A stretch of DNA of 64,000 nucleotides. Source: Bradyrhizobium canariense. Its GTDB lineage: Bacteria > Pseudomonadota > Alphaproteobacteria > Rhizobiales > Xanthobacteraceae. Every line of letters starts with the position of its first letter. The first letter of the stretch is position 1. The notes beneath the pieces were generated by a model. That model searched no databases. It was not told where the DNA came from and saw only the letters and a list, made by a program, of their open reading frames with translations. The translations under genes and the position numbers were made by a program. Shown here piece after piece: positions 54,088 through 62,698 of the stretch. The stretch lies in the NCBI RefSeq assembly GCF_900105125.1, contig NZ_LT629750.1:7529001-7593000 (forward strand), in the 5' to 3' direction.

Positions 54088-54104
54088 TCCGGCGGGACAT
54101 GCAC

Positions 54105-55700
54105 ATGGCTGCGCAAGGTTATGACTACATCATCGTCGGCGCAGGCTCCGCCGGCTGCATCGTGGCGAACCGGCTGTCGGCCGACCCGTCATGCCGCGTG
54201 CTGTTGCTGGAAGCCGGGGGGGCGGATCGCAATTTCTGGCTGAAGCTCCCGGTCGGCTACTACCGGACGATCTATAACGAGCGCTTCTCGCGCCTTTTCA
54301 CAACAGAGCCGAGTGAAGGCTCCGGCGGGCGCGCAATCGTCTGGCCGCGCGGTCGTGTCGTCGGCGGATCGTCGTCGATCAACGGTTTGATTTTCATCCG
54401 CGGGCAGCATGAGGATTTCGACGACTGGGAGCGCCTGGGCGCAAAGGGGTGGAGTTACCGCGACCTGCTGCCGTACTTCCGCCGCTACGAACGCTATCAA
54501 GGCGGCGAGAGCCAGTATCACGGCGGCCTCGGCGAATTCGAGGTGTCCGATCTGCGCACCGGTAATCGCGCTTCGGCGGCGTGGGTGGATGCCGGCGTCG
54601 AATTTGGATTGCCGCGCAACCCGGATTTCAATGGCGAGACGACGCTCGGCGTCGGCGCCTATCAGCTCGGCATTGGGCGGCACTGGCGCAGTAGCTCGGC
54701 ATCGGCGTTTTTACGTCCGGTCGCGCATCGATCGAACCTGACCGTGATCACCCATGCACAGGTCAGCAAGGTGACGTTCCGGGGGAATGTTGCGAGCGGC
54801 GTGGAATGGATCAGCAAAGGGCAGACGTTCAACGCGGCGGCCGATCGTGAAGTCATCCTGTCGGGGGGCGCGCTGCAGTCGCCGCAACTGCTGCAACTCT
54901 CGGGCATCGGTGCTTCCGACCTGTTGCGCGGACTGGGTATTCCCGTGATCGCGGACGCGCCCGAGGTCGGCGGCAACTTGCAGGATCATTATCAGGCTCG
55001 GACCATCGTTCGCCTGAAGGAGAAGATATCGCTCAACGATCAGGTCCGTAATCCCATCGAACTCGCGAAAATGGGCCTGCAATGGATGCTTGCCGGCAGC
55101 GGCCCTTTGACCGCGGGAGCAGGGCAGGTCGGCGGCGCGGCCTGCACGGAATATGCAGTCGGCGGCCGGCCCGATATCCAGTTTAACGTGATGCCGTTGT
55201 CGGTCGACAAGCCCGGCGCTCCCTTGCACAGCTATTCCGGATTCACCGCGTCGGTCTGGCAATGCCACGGGAAATCGCGCGGACGGCTGGCGATCCGTTC
55301 GACCGATCCCTTCGAGCAGCCGCGCATCGAGCCGAATTATTTTGCCGAGGACATCGACCGCAAGACCATGGTCGCCGGCTTGAAAATGCTTCGCGACATC
55401 TATCAACAGAAATCGTTTCGCGGACTCTGGGACATCGAGATGGTCCCGGGCGAGGCCGTCAACACTCCGGCCGGCCTATGGGACTTCGCGCGGAACACCG
55501 GCGGCACGGTGTTTCACTGCGTCGGCACCTGCCGGATGGGCAGTGACGAGCAGTCCGTGCTCGATTCGCAATTGCGCGTGCGCGGCGTCGAGAGGCTGCG
55601 CGTGATCGATGCGTCCGTCATGCCGCAGATCACCTCGGCCAATACCAATGCGACCAGCCTGATGATCGGGGAAAGAGGCGCCGCCCTTGTCATGTCGTGA
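54105..55700 (+). CDS. GMC family oxidoreductase (choline-dehydrogenase-like)
   Basis: 531 residues. FAD motif DYIIVGAGSAGCIVANRLS, WPRGRVVGGSSSINGLIFIRG (GMC signature 1), GALQSPQLLQLSGIG (signature 2), and C-terminal HCVGTCRMGSDE with catalytic His followed by SANTNATSLMIGERGA. It oxidises an alcohol group using FAD. ATG 54105 has GGGA at 7 nt; ATG 54099 is an alternative. The frame stays open far upstream inside the preceding gene, which is overprint. It is 17 nt after the mandelate-racemase-like gene. Confidence 0.93.
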   Translation: MAAQGYDYIIVGAGSAGCIVANRLSADPSCRVLLLEAGGADRNFWLKLPVGYYRTIYNERFSRLFTTEPSEGSGGRAIVWPRGRVVGGSSSINGLIFIRGQHEDFDDWERLGAKGWSYRDLLPYFRRYERYQGGESQYHGGLGEFEVSDLRTGNRASAAWVDAGVEFGLPRNPDFNGETTLGVGAYQLGIGRHWRSSSASAFLRPVAHRSNLTVITHAQVSKVTFRGNVASGVEWISKGQTFNAAADREVILSGGALQSPQLLQLSGIGASDLLRGLGIPVIADAPEVGGNLQDHYQARTIVRLKEKISLNDQVRNPIELAKMGLQWMLAGSGPLTAGAGQVGGAACTEYAVGGRPDIQFNVMPLSVDKPGAPLHSYSGFTASVWQCHGKSRGRLAIRSTDPFEQPRIEPNYFAEDIDRKTMVAGLKMLRDIYQQKSFRGLWDIEMVPGEAVNTPAGLWDFARNTGGTVFHCVGTCRMGSDEQSVLDSQLRVRGVERLRVIDASVMPQITSANTNATSLMIGERGAALVMS

Positions 55701-55729
55701 CGGAATTTTTCTGAACCGGAGGACGTGAG

Positions 55730-56452
55730 ATGGATCTGATCTCCGACAGTCACGTTCCGAAATACGCCCAGATTGCCGATATTTTTCGGCAACGGATCGC
55801 GCGCGGCATCTGGGCGCAAGGCTTGCGCCTGCCGGCAAATGAACTGCTGGCGGCCGAATTCGGCGTTTCCCGCGTCACCATTCGCCAGGCGGTCGATCTT
55901 CTGTCACGCGACGGCGTCGTCGAGGCCCAGCAGGGCCGCGGCACGTTCGTCACCGGCACCGTAAAGCGCGATCGTTGGCTCAAGGTCGAAACCACACTGG
56001 CCGATCTCGCCGAGGTCTATCGCGACACCTCACCGGAGATCATCAACATCTCGGAGAGCCGCACCGATGCGCCATTGACGCCTGAGGATGGAAAGCCCGC
56101 GGCGAAATACGTCTTCATGCGCCGCGTCCATTCGCGCAACAAGCGGCCTTATTGCGTGATCTCGATCTATCTCGATGAAAAGATCTTTCGCAGATCACCC
56201 AAGCGCTTCCGCAACGAGACGGTGATTCCCATTCTCCACGATCTGCGTGATCCCGCCATCGCGAGCGCGCGGCAGACACTGACGATCGGCACGGCGGATC
56301 TGGAGGTGGCAAAATTGTTGCAGGTTCCGCTGAATTCACCGGTCGCCGAGGTACGGCGCGTTTTCACAGCGGCCGACCGGACCGTCATCTATCTCGGTGA
56401 AGTCACCTATCGCGGCGATTTTGTGCGGATCGACATGGATCTGCGGCCGTAA
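55730..56452 (+). CDS. GntR family regulator with UTRA domain (HutC subfamily)
   Basis: 240 residues. N-terminal winged HTH: YAQIADIFRQRIARGIW, LPANELLAAEFGVSRVTIRQAVDLL, QQGRGTFVT. C-terminal UTRA effector domain with RVHSRNKRPYCVISIYL and the conserved PVAEVRRVFTAADRTVIYLGEV. Local gene order implies control of the preceding enzymes and probably the divergent importer, by a substrate-like inducer. ATG 55730 follows GGAGG. Confidence 0.92.
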   Translation: MDLISDSHVPKYAQIADIFRQRIARGIWAQGLRLPANELLAAEFGVSRVTIRQAVDLLSRDGVVEAQQGRGTFVTGTVKRDRWLKVETTLADLAEVYRDTSPEIINISESRTDAPLTPEDGKPAAKYVFMRRVHSRNKRPYCVISIYLDEKIFRRSPKRFRNETVIPILHDLRDPAIASARQTLTIGTADLEVAKLLQVPLNSPVAEVRRVFTAADRTVIYLGEVTYRGDFVRIDMDLRP

Positions 56453-56461
56453 CCTCACGCT

Positions 56462-58267
56462 CTATCGGAAGAATACTTCCTGATTGCGGCGCTCCAGTTC
56501 CTCGCCATAGGTGCGCAGCACATGCGCCTCGCTGACGGTTCCGATAGCCGCGCGGTGGTCGGCGCGATCGACGACGGCGAGGACGTCGGCCTCGGAGCGC
56601 TCGAAGGCCGCCATGATGTCGCGGATCGACGCGCCGGGCAGCAAAAACTCGTCTTGCTGGCGAGCAATCGTTGAAAGTGGAAGATTGTCGTCGGTTGCGA
56701 TCGAGTGCAGATCGGCCGAGGTGACGACGCCCGCGTAGGTTCCGTTGGGATCGCGCAGCACGATCTGCCGGACCTGTGCCGGTGAAAACATCTTCTGCGC
56801 TTCGGCCACAGGCGTCGTGCTCAACGCGTTTTCGAAGTCGGAGCGCATCAGCGAGGTGGCGCTCAATTGGCGAACCCAGCCGACATCCTGCGGGCCGCGA
56901 ATGACTTCGCCGCGCAGGTGGAAACGCCAGGTCGCAAAGCTGTAGCCGAACAATTCCCTGACGATCAGCGCGCAGACCGAAGAGGCGACGACGGCGCCTA
57001 CGGTGACCGAGAAATCGCCGGTGATCTCGAGCGCGAGACAGACCATGCTGAAGGGCGCGCCGAGCACGCCGGTGCCGAACGCAGCGAGCGCTGCGATTGC
57101 GGCGGTGCCCGGCTGCAAGGCGAGATCGGGAAATGGCCCGCTCAAAACGATGCTGTAGAGCTGGCCGGTCAGTGCGCCGAGCAGCAGCGAGGCAAAAAAC
57201 AATCCACCGCGGAAGCCGGACCCCAGTGAAATCGCCGACGCCAGCATCTTGAACACGATCGTCGTCGTCAACAACAGCCAGGTCGGATTGCTGACGAGCA
57301 GGATCTGCATCGCGCCGTGGCCCGCGCCAAGCACCGTGGGCGTGAGCAGCGCCAGCGAGCCGAGCAGCGCGCCGCCGACGATCGGTCTTAGGAAACCGTT
57401 GAACAGGGACAGCCGTTGAAAGCAGCGCTCGGAAAACGCCACCGCCAGCATCACGATGATGCTGGCGAAGGCGCAGATCACGCCGATCAGCACGGTCTGG
57501 CCGATCATCTCGACGGAAACCGGCGAGGGGAATCCCGGCACCATCAGGAACGATTGATGGCTGAGGTGCCGGGTCACCAGCCAGGAGCCGACGGCACTTG
57601 CGATGACCGGCACGAGGCCAGCCGACGTATAGGCGCCTAGTACGACCTCGAACGCGTAGAACGCGCCGGCGAGCGGCGCCGAGAAGGCCGCGCTGATCGC
57701 ACCCGCCGCGCCGCAGGCCACCAGCAGCCGCATGTCGTTGCGCCGCGCCGCCAGCCGCTGGCCGATGTGAGAGCCGAAAGCAGAGCAGATCTGGGTGTAG
57801 CCGGCTTCCAGGCCGACCGAGCCGCCGAAACCGTTCGAGAGCAGGGTCTGTACCGAAATCAGGATGCTGCCGCGAAAGGAAACGCGGCCGCCGTAGAGCG
57901 CGTTGGCCTCGATCGCGTCAGCCAGCTGCTGCCCCTTGAGCCGGCCGGCGGCGATCACGCCGATGATTGCAAGCACAAGGCCGCCGAGAGTGGGGATCAG
58001 CAATGTGCGTTGCCAGGAGATCACGCCGGTGGCGCTCAGGCGCGCATCGTAGGGAATGTCGAACAACAGGGAATGCGCGATCTCGCTCAGATGGGAGATC
58101 GTCGCGACCAGAAGTCCGCTGAGAAGTCCGATCACGATCGCGACCGTGACGAGGCCGGTTTCGCGGTTACGGACGAAATTGCGCAAGACGACAGGCAGCA
58201 AATAGGTCGTCGTCGCGGAGCTGGCGGTTGCTTTCCTGGCAGTATCAGGCGCGGCGATCGTGGTCAT
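56462..58267 (-). CDS. Divergent CLC-family chloride channel/antiporter with CBS domains
   Basis: 601 residues: a CLC membrane domain of about 430 residues and a C-terminal CBS pair (FSPAQVRQIVLRDPNGTYAGVV; DVLAVVDRADHRAAIGTVSEAHVL). Selectivity motifs differ from the classic form. GREGP is GLEAG here, keeping the gating Glu but losing the Pro. GSGIP is replaced by GQQLADAI. GIFAP is GGLFFAS. It may move a different anion or gate differently. ATG 58267 with AAGG nearby is chosen over the upstream frame to 58339. Confidence 0.88.
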   Translation of the reverse strand: MTTIAAPDTARKATASSATTTYLLPVVLRNFVRNRETGLVTVAIVIGLLSGLLVATISHLSEIAHSLLFDIPYDARLSATGVISWQRTLLIPTLGGLVLAIIGVIAAGRLKGQQLADAIEANALYGGRVSFRGSILISVQTLLSNGFGGSVGLEAGYTQICSAFGSHIGQRLAARRNDMRLLVACGAAGAISAAFSAPLAGAFYAFEVVLGAYTSAGLVPVIASAVGSWLVTRHLSHQSFLMVPGFPSPVSVEMIGQTVLIGVICAFASIIVMLAVAFSERCFQRLSLFNGFLRPIVGGALLGSLALLTPTVLGAGHGAMQILLVSNPTWLLLTTTIVFKMLASAISLGSGFRGGLFFASLLLGALTGQLYSIVLSGPFPDLALQPGTAAIAALAAFGTGVLGAPFSMVCLALEITGDFSVTVGAVVASSVCALIVRELFGYSFATWRFHLRGEVIRGPQDVGWVRQLSATSLMRSDFENALSTTPVAEAQKMFSPAQVRQIVLRDPNGTYAGVVTSADLHSIATDDNLPLSTIARQQDEFLLPGASIRDIMAAFERSEADVLAVVDRADHRAAIGTVSEAHVLRTYGEELERRNQEVFFR

Positions 58268-58600
58268 GATGAACCTTGCGCCATGTCGCGGCGAACGGCA
58301 CGGAAGCCAGGGTCTTCGGCACGGATTTGCGTGCGGCAAGGCGGATTAGTCTTGGTCATCGAGCATTCAGCGATGCGTCATCGCGCTCCGTTCCGCCTCG
58401 GCCTGGCCAGATGTTGCCAGGCCGTATTTCCTCTTTTTCCAGAACGAATGTGGCTTTCGGCCCTGGCAATCAGGGGATTTTTTTGCGTGATATCACACCA
58501 CAGCGATTTGCCCAGACTTTATATTGTTGGCGCGTATCACGAAGGCGTCCTGATGCGGCCGATCGTCTGAACCGTTCAGCTAAGGTTAATTTTTCAACCA
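58268..58600. other. Promoter region of the CLC gene
   Basis: About 330 bp with no supported gene. A perfect 10-bp palindrome GTGATATCAC occurs at 58487-58496, within a T-rich stretch; its role is unknown. Confidence 0.35.
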
Positions 58601-58675
58601 CTAAGCTGCGTCGACGACGATCTTGCCATCGCCATTGCCACCGTTGGCATTGAGCGCTTGATGCGCCTGGCTTGC
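58601..58675 (-). pseudogene. C-terminal scrap of a zinc-binding dehydrogenase/quinone oxidoreductase (tentative)
   Basis: On the minus strand the last residues read SQAHQALNANGGNGDGKIVV, then DAA and a stop at 58601-58603. This resembles the end of MDR-family quinone oxidoreductases (an AHxALE...GKIVL pattern). No start or upstream domain is present, and the frame loses similarity near 58675. It is called as a decayed fragment at low confidence. Confidence 0.35.
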
Positions 58676-58868
58676 TGACGATTTGCTCCTGGGCTTCAAG
58701 CTCTGCAAGGGACAACAGGCAGACCCGCATCGCTCCGCGTGGCAGAACGGCGACGTCTTCAACGCCGTGATTTACCGTTAGGACGGCGACGAGCGAAAGG
58801 ACACCAGCTCGGTATTGGCGATCCTCTTGCGCGCTTTGAGTCAATCGAATGCGCAGGACAACTTTTAA
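58671..58868 (+). pseudogene. Decayed coding fragment with an in-frame stop
   Basis: Read from 58671, the codons show strong third-position GC and give ADDLLLGFKLCKGQQADPHR, then SAWQNGDVFNAVIYR, a TAG at 58779-58781, then DGDERKDTSSVLAILLRALS and a TAA at 58866-58868. No family is recognised. The coding-like codon use on both sides of the single stop suggests a recently inactivated small gene or fragment. It meets the minus-strand scrap at about 58672. Confidence 0.35.
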
Positions 58869-58880
58869 GCGAGCGATAAC

Positions 58881-58912
58881 AAAAGACCCCGGCATTTACG
58901 CCGGGGTCTTTT
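58881..58912 (-). terminator. Strong bidirectional-type terminator hairpin
   Basis: Perfect 13-bp stem AAAAGACCCCGGC / GCCGGGGTCTTTT with a 6-nt loop. It begins 1 nt past the stop of the 37-codon minus-strand gene, so it terminates that gene; the T-run on the plus strand also allows termination from the left. Confidence 0.85.
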
Positions 58913-58913
58913 C

Positions 58914-59027
58914 CTATTCTGCCTTCATGGACCTTGAGATGCGCTCCAGCAGCTTCAAGAACTCTGCTGTTTCATCCTCGTCCTTTGACTTGGAGGGTGG
59001 TTTGCGGCGGGGTACAGCCTTTGACAT
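58914..59027 (-). CDS. Small 37-codon protein, Lys/Glu-rich, unknown function
   Basis: The peptide reads MSKAVPRRKPPSKSKDEDE then TAEFLKLLERISRSMKAE: a basic, Pro/Lys-rich start and an amphipathic helix. The ATG at 59027 has an AAAGGGA ribosome site 7 nt before it, and the TAG is followed at once by a 13-bp terminator stem, which together make a compact, complete gene. No family is recognised. A charged helix of this size could bind a protein partner or nucleic acid. It may be a novel or accessory microprotein. Confidence 0.55.
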   Translation of the reverse strand: MSKAVPRRKPPSKSKDEDETAEFLKLLERISRSMKAE

Positions 59028-59426
59028 CGTCGGTCCCTTTGTGCAAAACCGCGCTGTACGTCCTTCTCCCCCGCAATTGCTGCATTTCTACGGCGAGCGT
59101 TTTTTTATTGGCTCGGAAGCCGTCATAATTCTTTCGAATTTCGATTCAGCATCGCTGCTGATTTGAATCGGTTGATATCCCTTGGGTAGACGACAGCTCC
59201 AATCACCACCTCTATTCGGTGATCTTATCGGTGCGCGGCAGGGACGATTCTGAAGGCGTCGGGCCGCGCGCCTTGTCGGTATCAGATGGGCTCAAAGCCG
59301 ACTTTGAGAAATGTCCACTTCAAGCTAAGGGAAGATTGCTGACTGAGTCTCGCGCGCGGGAAAAGCGTGGAGCAGGGGCGCTGCCGTATGATAAATCCCG
59401 TCGCTGGATAGGCTGAGGATACAGGA
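59028..59426. other. Intergenic region before nitroreductase
   Basis: 399 bp with mixed composition. It should hold the promoters for the small minus-strand gene and the nitroreductase. No other gene or repeat was recognised. Confidence 0.4.
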
Positions 59427-60104
59427 ATGGATTTTGAGGCGTTGGTGCAGACTCGCCGAAGTGTTCGCGGTTTCAAAGCGGAGCCGGTGCCCCGTGCTGT
59501 CCTCGAAGAAATCATTGAGGTCGCCAAGCGCGCGCCATCCTCGATGAATACGCAGCCCTGGCATGTCCACGTCTTGACGGGAGAGCCGCTGGAGCGCGTG
59601 CGTCAGCGCAACATGGAAGAGATGATCGCAGGCGCCAAGCCGAAACGCGATATCGCCACGCACGGTGAATATCAGGGCATTCATCGCGGGCGGCAGGTCG
59701 ACATCGCCAAGAAGCTGTTCGGCGCCATGGGTATCGCGCGCGACGACAAGCCGATGCGGCAGGATTGGGTGCTGCGGGGTTTCAGGCAATTCGATGCGCC
59801 GGTCTCGCTGGTATTGGCCTATGACAGGATTCTCGATCCCGGCGCGACCTGCCACTTCGATCTCGGCGCGCTCTGTTACGGCATTGTCCTTGCCGCGTGG
59901 GATCGTGGCCTTGGCAGCGTCATCAACGGCCAGGGCATCACCCGATCGGATATCGTACGCGAAGTTGCGGACATTCCCGAAGATCAGGTCATCATGACCT
60001 GCATCGCCATGGGATATCCTGACGACAGCTTTCCGGCCAACGCCGTGAGGTCTGACCGTCAGTCGAACAGCGATTTTGTTCGCTATGTAGGTTTCACCGA
60101 CTGA
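59427..60104 (+). CDS. Nitroreductase family protein
   Basis: 225 residues, FMN-dependent nitroreductase fold. Seen: VQTRRSVRGFKAEPVPRAVL, the FMN-contact loop RAPSSMNTQPWHVHVLTG, and C-terminal VNGQGITRSDIVREVADIPED-like region with IAMGYPDDSFPANAVRSDR. It uses NAD(P)H to reduce nitro, quinone or enone substrates, and the natural substrate is unknown. ATG 59427 follows AGGATACAGGA. It is convergent with glgX and probably transcribed alone. Confidence 0.9.
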   Translation: MDFEALVQTRRSVRGFKAEPVPRAVLEEIIEVAKRAPSSMNTQPWHVHVLTGEPLERVRQRNMEEMIAGAKPKRDIATHGEYQGIHRGRQVDIAKKLFGAMGIARDDKPMRQDWVLRGFRQFDAPVSLVLAYDRILDPGATCHFDLGALCYGIVLAAWDRGLGSVINGQGITRSDIVREVADIPEDQVIMTCIAMGYPDDSFPANAVRSDRQSNSDFVRYVGFTD

Positions 60105-60158
60105 CAGCAACGCGATGCGCGTCGACAGGCCGTGTCGCGCGATCGATGGCGTTGGCTT

Positions 60159-62276
60159 TTATTTGCCCGCTTCCACGGAAGAGAACAGCAGCAGGGAGCG
60201 TCCGGTCACCTGGTAAACACTGTCGAAGTCAAACCTGGCGTCGGGCGGCGCATCGGCAATGTTCGTATCGAACAACAAGGACCATCGCGCGCCGGCGCTG
60301 GTGTGCGGCAGCTTGAAGTCCACGGGGCCTTCGTAGCTGTTCATCACGATCAGCACGCTGTCGTCCTCACCATGCCTCGCGATCGCGGTCTTTCGGCACC
60401 TTCCATCGAGCAGGATACCGAAGCACTTGATCCAGCCATTGTTCCATTCGGATAGCTGCATCTCGCCGCCGCCGGCGTTGAGCCATGTCACGTCGCGAAT
60501 ATCGAGTTGCTCGTCGTGCTTGCCGGTCAGGAAGCGGCTGCGCCGAAGAATCGGATGGCTGCGCCGCAGCCGGATGAGGTCTTTGGTAAACGCCAAAAGA
60601 TGTTTGGCCTTGTCGTCGAAATTCCAGTCGAACCAGGAGATGTCGCTGTCCTGGCAGTAGGCGTTGTTGTTGCCCCGCTGCGTCCGGCCGAATTCGTCGC
60701 CACCCAGCATCATCGGCGTGCCCTGCGACAGCAGCAGGGTCGCCAGCATGTTGCGTTTCTGCCGCTCGCGAAGCGCGAGCACATCCTTGTTGTCAGTCGG
60801 GCCTTCTACGCCGCAATTCCAGGAGCGGTTGTTTGAGTTGCCGTCCTTGTTGTTCTCGCCGTTCGCCTCATTGTGCTTTTCGTTGTAGCTCGCCCAATCG
60901 TTCAGGGTGAAGCCGTCATGGGCGGTTACGAAATTGATGCTGGACCAGCTGCGCCGGCCTTCGCGGTTGAACACGTCGGCGGAGCCAAGAAGCCGGGGCG
61001 CCAGCGCGGCGGGCGACGCCTCGCCCCGCCAGTAATCACGGATCGTATCGCGGAATTTGTCGTTCCATTCCGACCAGCCCGGCGGAAAGCCGCCGACCTG
61101 ATAGCCTCCCGGGCCGCAATCCCAGGGCTCGGCAATGAGCTTGACGGTCGCCAGCAGCGGATCCTGGTCCATCGCTTTCAGGAAGCCGCTCTGTTCGTCG
61201 AAGCCGTAGACTTCGCGCGCCAGAATGGTGCCGAGATCGAACCGGAAGCCGTCGATGTGCATATGCCCGGCCCAGTAGCGCAGACTATCCATCACCATCT
61301 GGATGACGCGCGGATGAGACAGGTTGACGGTGTTTCCGGTGCCGGTGTCGTTGATGTAAAACCGCTTCTTGTCGGGCGGCAGACGGTAATAGCTCGCGTT
61401 GTCGATCCCCTTGAACGACAGCGTAGGACCCAGCTCGCTGCCTTCGGCCGTATGATTGTAGACGACGTCCAGGATTACCTCGAACCCGGCGCCGTGCAGC
61501 TTCGATACCATCTCCTTGAACTCGCGCAGGCTGTTCGGAACGTCGGCGGCGTATCGCGGATCGGGGGCAAAAAAGCCGATGCTATTGTAGCCCCAATAAT
61601 TCGTGAGACCCTTCTTGAGAAGGTTGCTGTCGTTGATGAAAGAGTGAATCGGCAATAATTCGATGGATGTGACGCCGAGCGACTTCAAATAATCGATAAT
61701 TACGCCCGATCCGCAGCCCGCGTAGGTGCCTCTCAGATTTTCCGGAATATCGGGATGTTTTTTCGTAAATCCCTTGACGTGGGTCTCGTAAATAATCGTC
61801 TCGTCCCAGTGCACGTTTTGCCGGTGGGCTTCCTGCGTCCAGTCGAAGTCGGGATCGACGACCACGCATTTTGGCATGAATGGCGCGCTGTCGCGGTCGT
61901 CGAAGGTGAGGTCGTCGCCGCTCTCCATCTTGTATCCGTAGACGGCCGGGTCCCATTTGAGCGAGCCGGCGTGAGCGCGTGCATATGGATCGAGCAGCAG
62001 CTTGTTGGGATTGAACCGGTGGCCGGCGTCGGGTTGATACGAGCCGTACACCCGGTAGCCATAGAAGGTGCCGGGTCCGACATCGGGTATGAAGCCGTGA
62101 AAAACCTGATCGGTGTACTCGGGCAGTTCGAGCCGGTGAGTTTCACGGTCGCCGTCGAACAGGCAGACCTCAACCTTGGTGGCGTTGGCGGAAAAAACCG
62201 CGAAGTTGGTGCCGTTGCCGCTCCAATGGGCTCCCAGCGGATAGGGAAGTCCCTCCTCGATAACGAAATCGCCCAC
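60159..62276 (-). CDS. glgX: Glycogen debranching enzyme GlgX
   Basis: 705 residues. An N-terminal CBM48-type domain (GLPYPLGAHWSGNGTNFAVFS) precedes a GH13 barrel: VILDVVYNHTAEG, DGFRFDLGTILAREVYGFDE with the nucleophile Asp, LIAEPWDCGPGGYQVGGFPPG with the acid/base Glu, and NFVTAHDGFTLNDW. It hydrolyses alpha-1,6 branches of glycogen after phosphorylase trimming. The GTG at 62276 follows GGGGG. No other glycogen genes (glgA, glgB, glgC, glgP) are in the window. Confidence 0.95.
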   Translation of the reverse strand: MGDFVIEEGLPYPLGAHWSGNGTNFAVFSANATKVEVCLFDGDRETHRLELPEYTDQVFHGFIPDVGPGTFYGYRVYGSYQPDAGHRFNPNKLLLDPYARAHAGSLKWDPAVYGYKMESGDDLTFDDRDSAPFMPKCVVVDPDFDWTQEAHRQNVHWDETIIYETHVKGFTKKHPDIPENLRGTYAGCGSGVIIDYLKSLGVTSIELLPIHSFINDSNLLKKGLTNYWGYNSIGFFAPDPRYAADVPNSLREFKEMVSKLHGAGFEVILDVVYNHTAEGSELGPTLSFKGIDNASYYRLPPDKKRFYINDTGTGNTVNLSHPRVIQMVMDSLRYWAGHMHIDGFRFDLGTILAREVYGFDEQSGFLKAMDQDPLLATVKLIAEPWDCGPGGYQVGGFPPGWSEWNDKFRDTIRDYWRGEASPAALAPRLLGSADVFNREGRRSWSSINFVTAHDGFTLNDWASYNEKHNEANGENNKDGNSNNRSWNCGVEGPTDNKDVLALRERQKRNMLATLLLSQGTPMMLGGDEFGRTQRGNNNAYCQDSDISWFDWNFDDKAKHLLAFTKDLIRLRRSHPILRRSRFLTGKHDEQLDIRDVTWLNAGGGEMQLSEWNNGWIKCFGILLDGRCRKTAIARHGEDDSVLIVMNSYEGPVDFKLPHTSAGARWSLLFDTNIADAPPDARFDFDSVYQVTGRSLLLFSSVEAGK

Positions 62277-62698
62277 GTGAAAGCCCCCTGTGCTGGTTCA
62301 AGCAACTGCCATCAACGCTCTTAAGCCGCAATTGTTACACTGCGTAGGGCGAATAAACAGGGTTTGGGAGGCAAGCCCCGGCTCCGTCGGTCGATCGCAG
62401 GCATCGACGTTCTCGCCGGCGATGACCGAAGGCAAGCCAGCGGTCACCAAGAAGAACCAGACCGTCAATCGATTGCCGCTATTTGCGGCTATGCCTTAAG
62501 TCCCTTTTGGGCTTCCCTTTTTGGGACGCCACTATTTGCGGCGGGCCAATGGCTGAACCGGAAATAGTGGATTTGAGAAAACAAACTGCAGGGTAGGAAA
62601 AGACAAAACGACCGCAAAAAATCTGGTTTTACGGGGAGTTCGCAGGTTGATTGCGGGACTCCACGGCGGGTTTGGTGGTCGCTCGAGTGAGGTTGATC
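62277..62698. other. Divergent promoter region with clustered small hairpins
   Basis: 422 bp between glgX and the binding-protein gene. From 62474 to 62542 it is rich in short dyads: GCCGCTATTTGCGGC at 62474-62488, and GTCCC/GGGAC arms around TTTTGGGCTTCCC. These could form a structured 5' leader for the rightward gene, but the dyads are short. No gene is seen. Confidence 0.35.

Noticed and set aside
53796..54104. Extended N-terminus for the GMC oxidoreductase
   Set aside because: It overlaps the mandelate-racemase-like gene in another frame, is Arg-rich, and the FAD motif starts right after ATG 54105.
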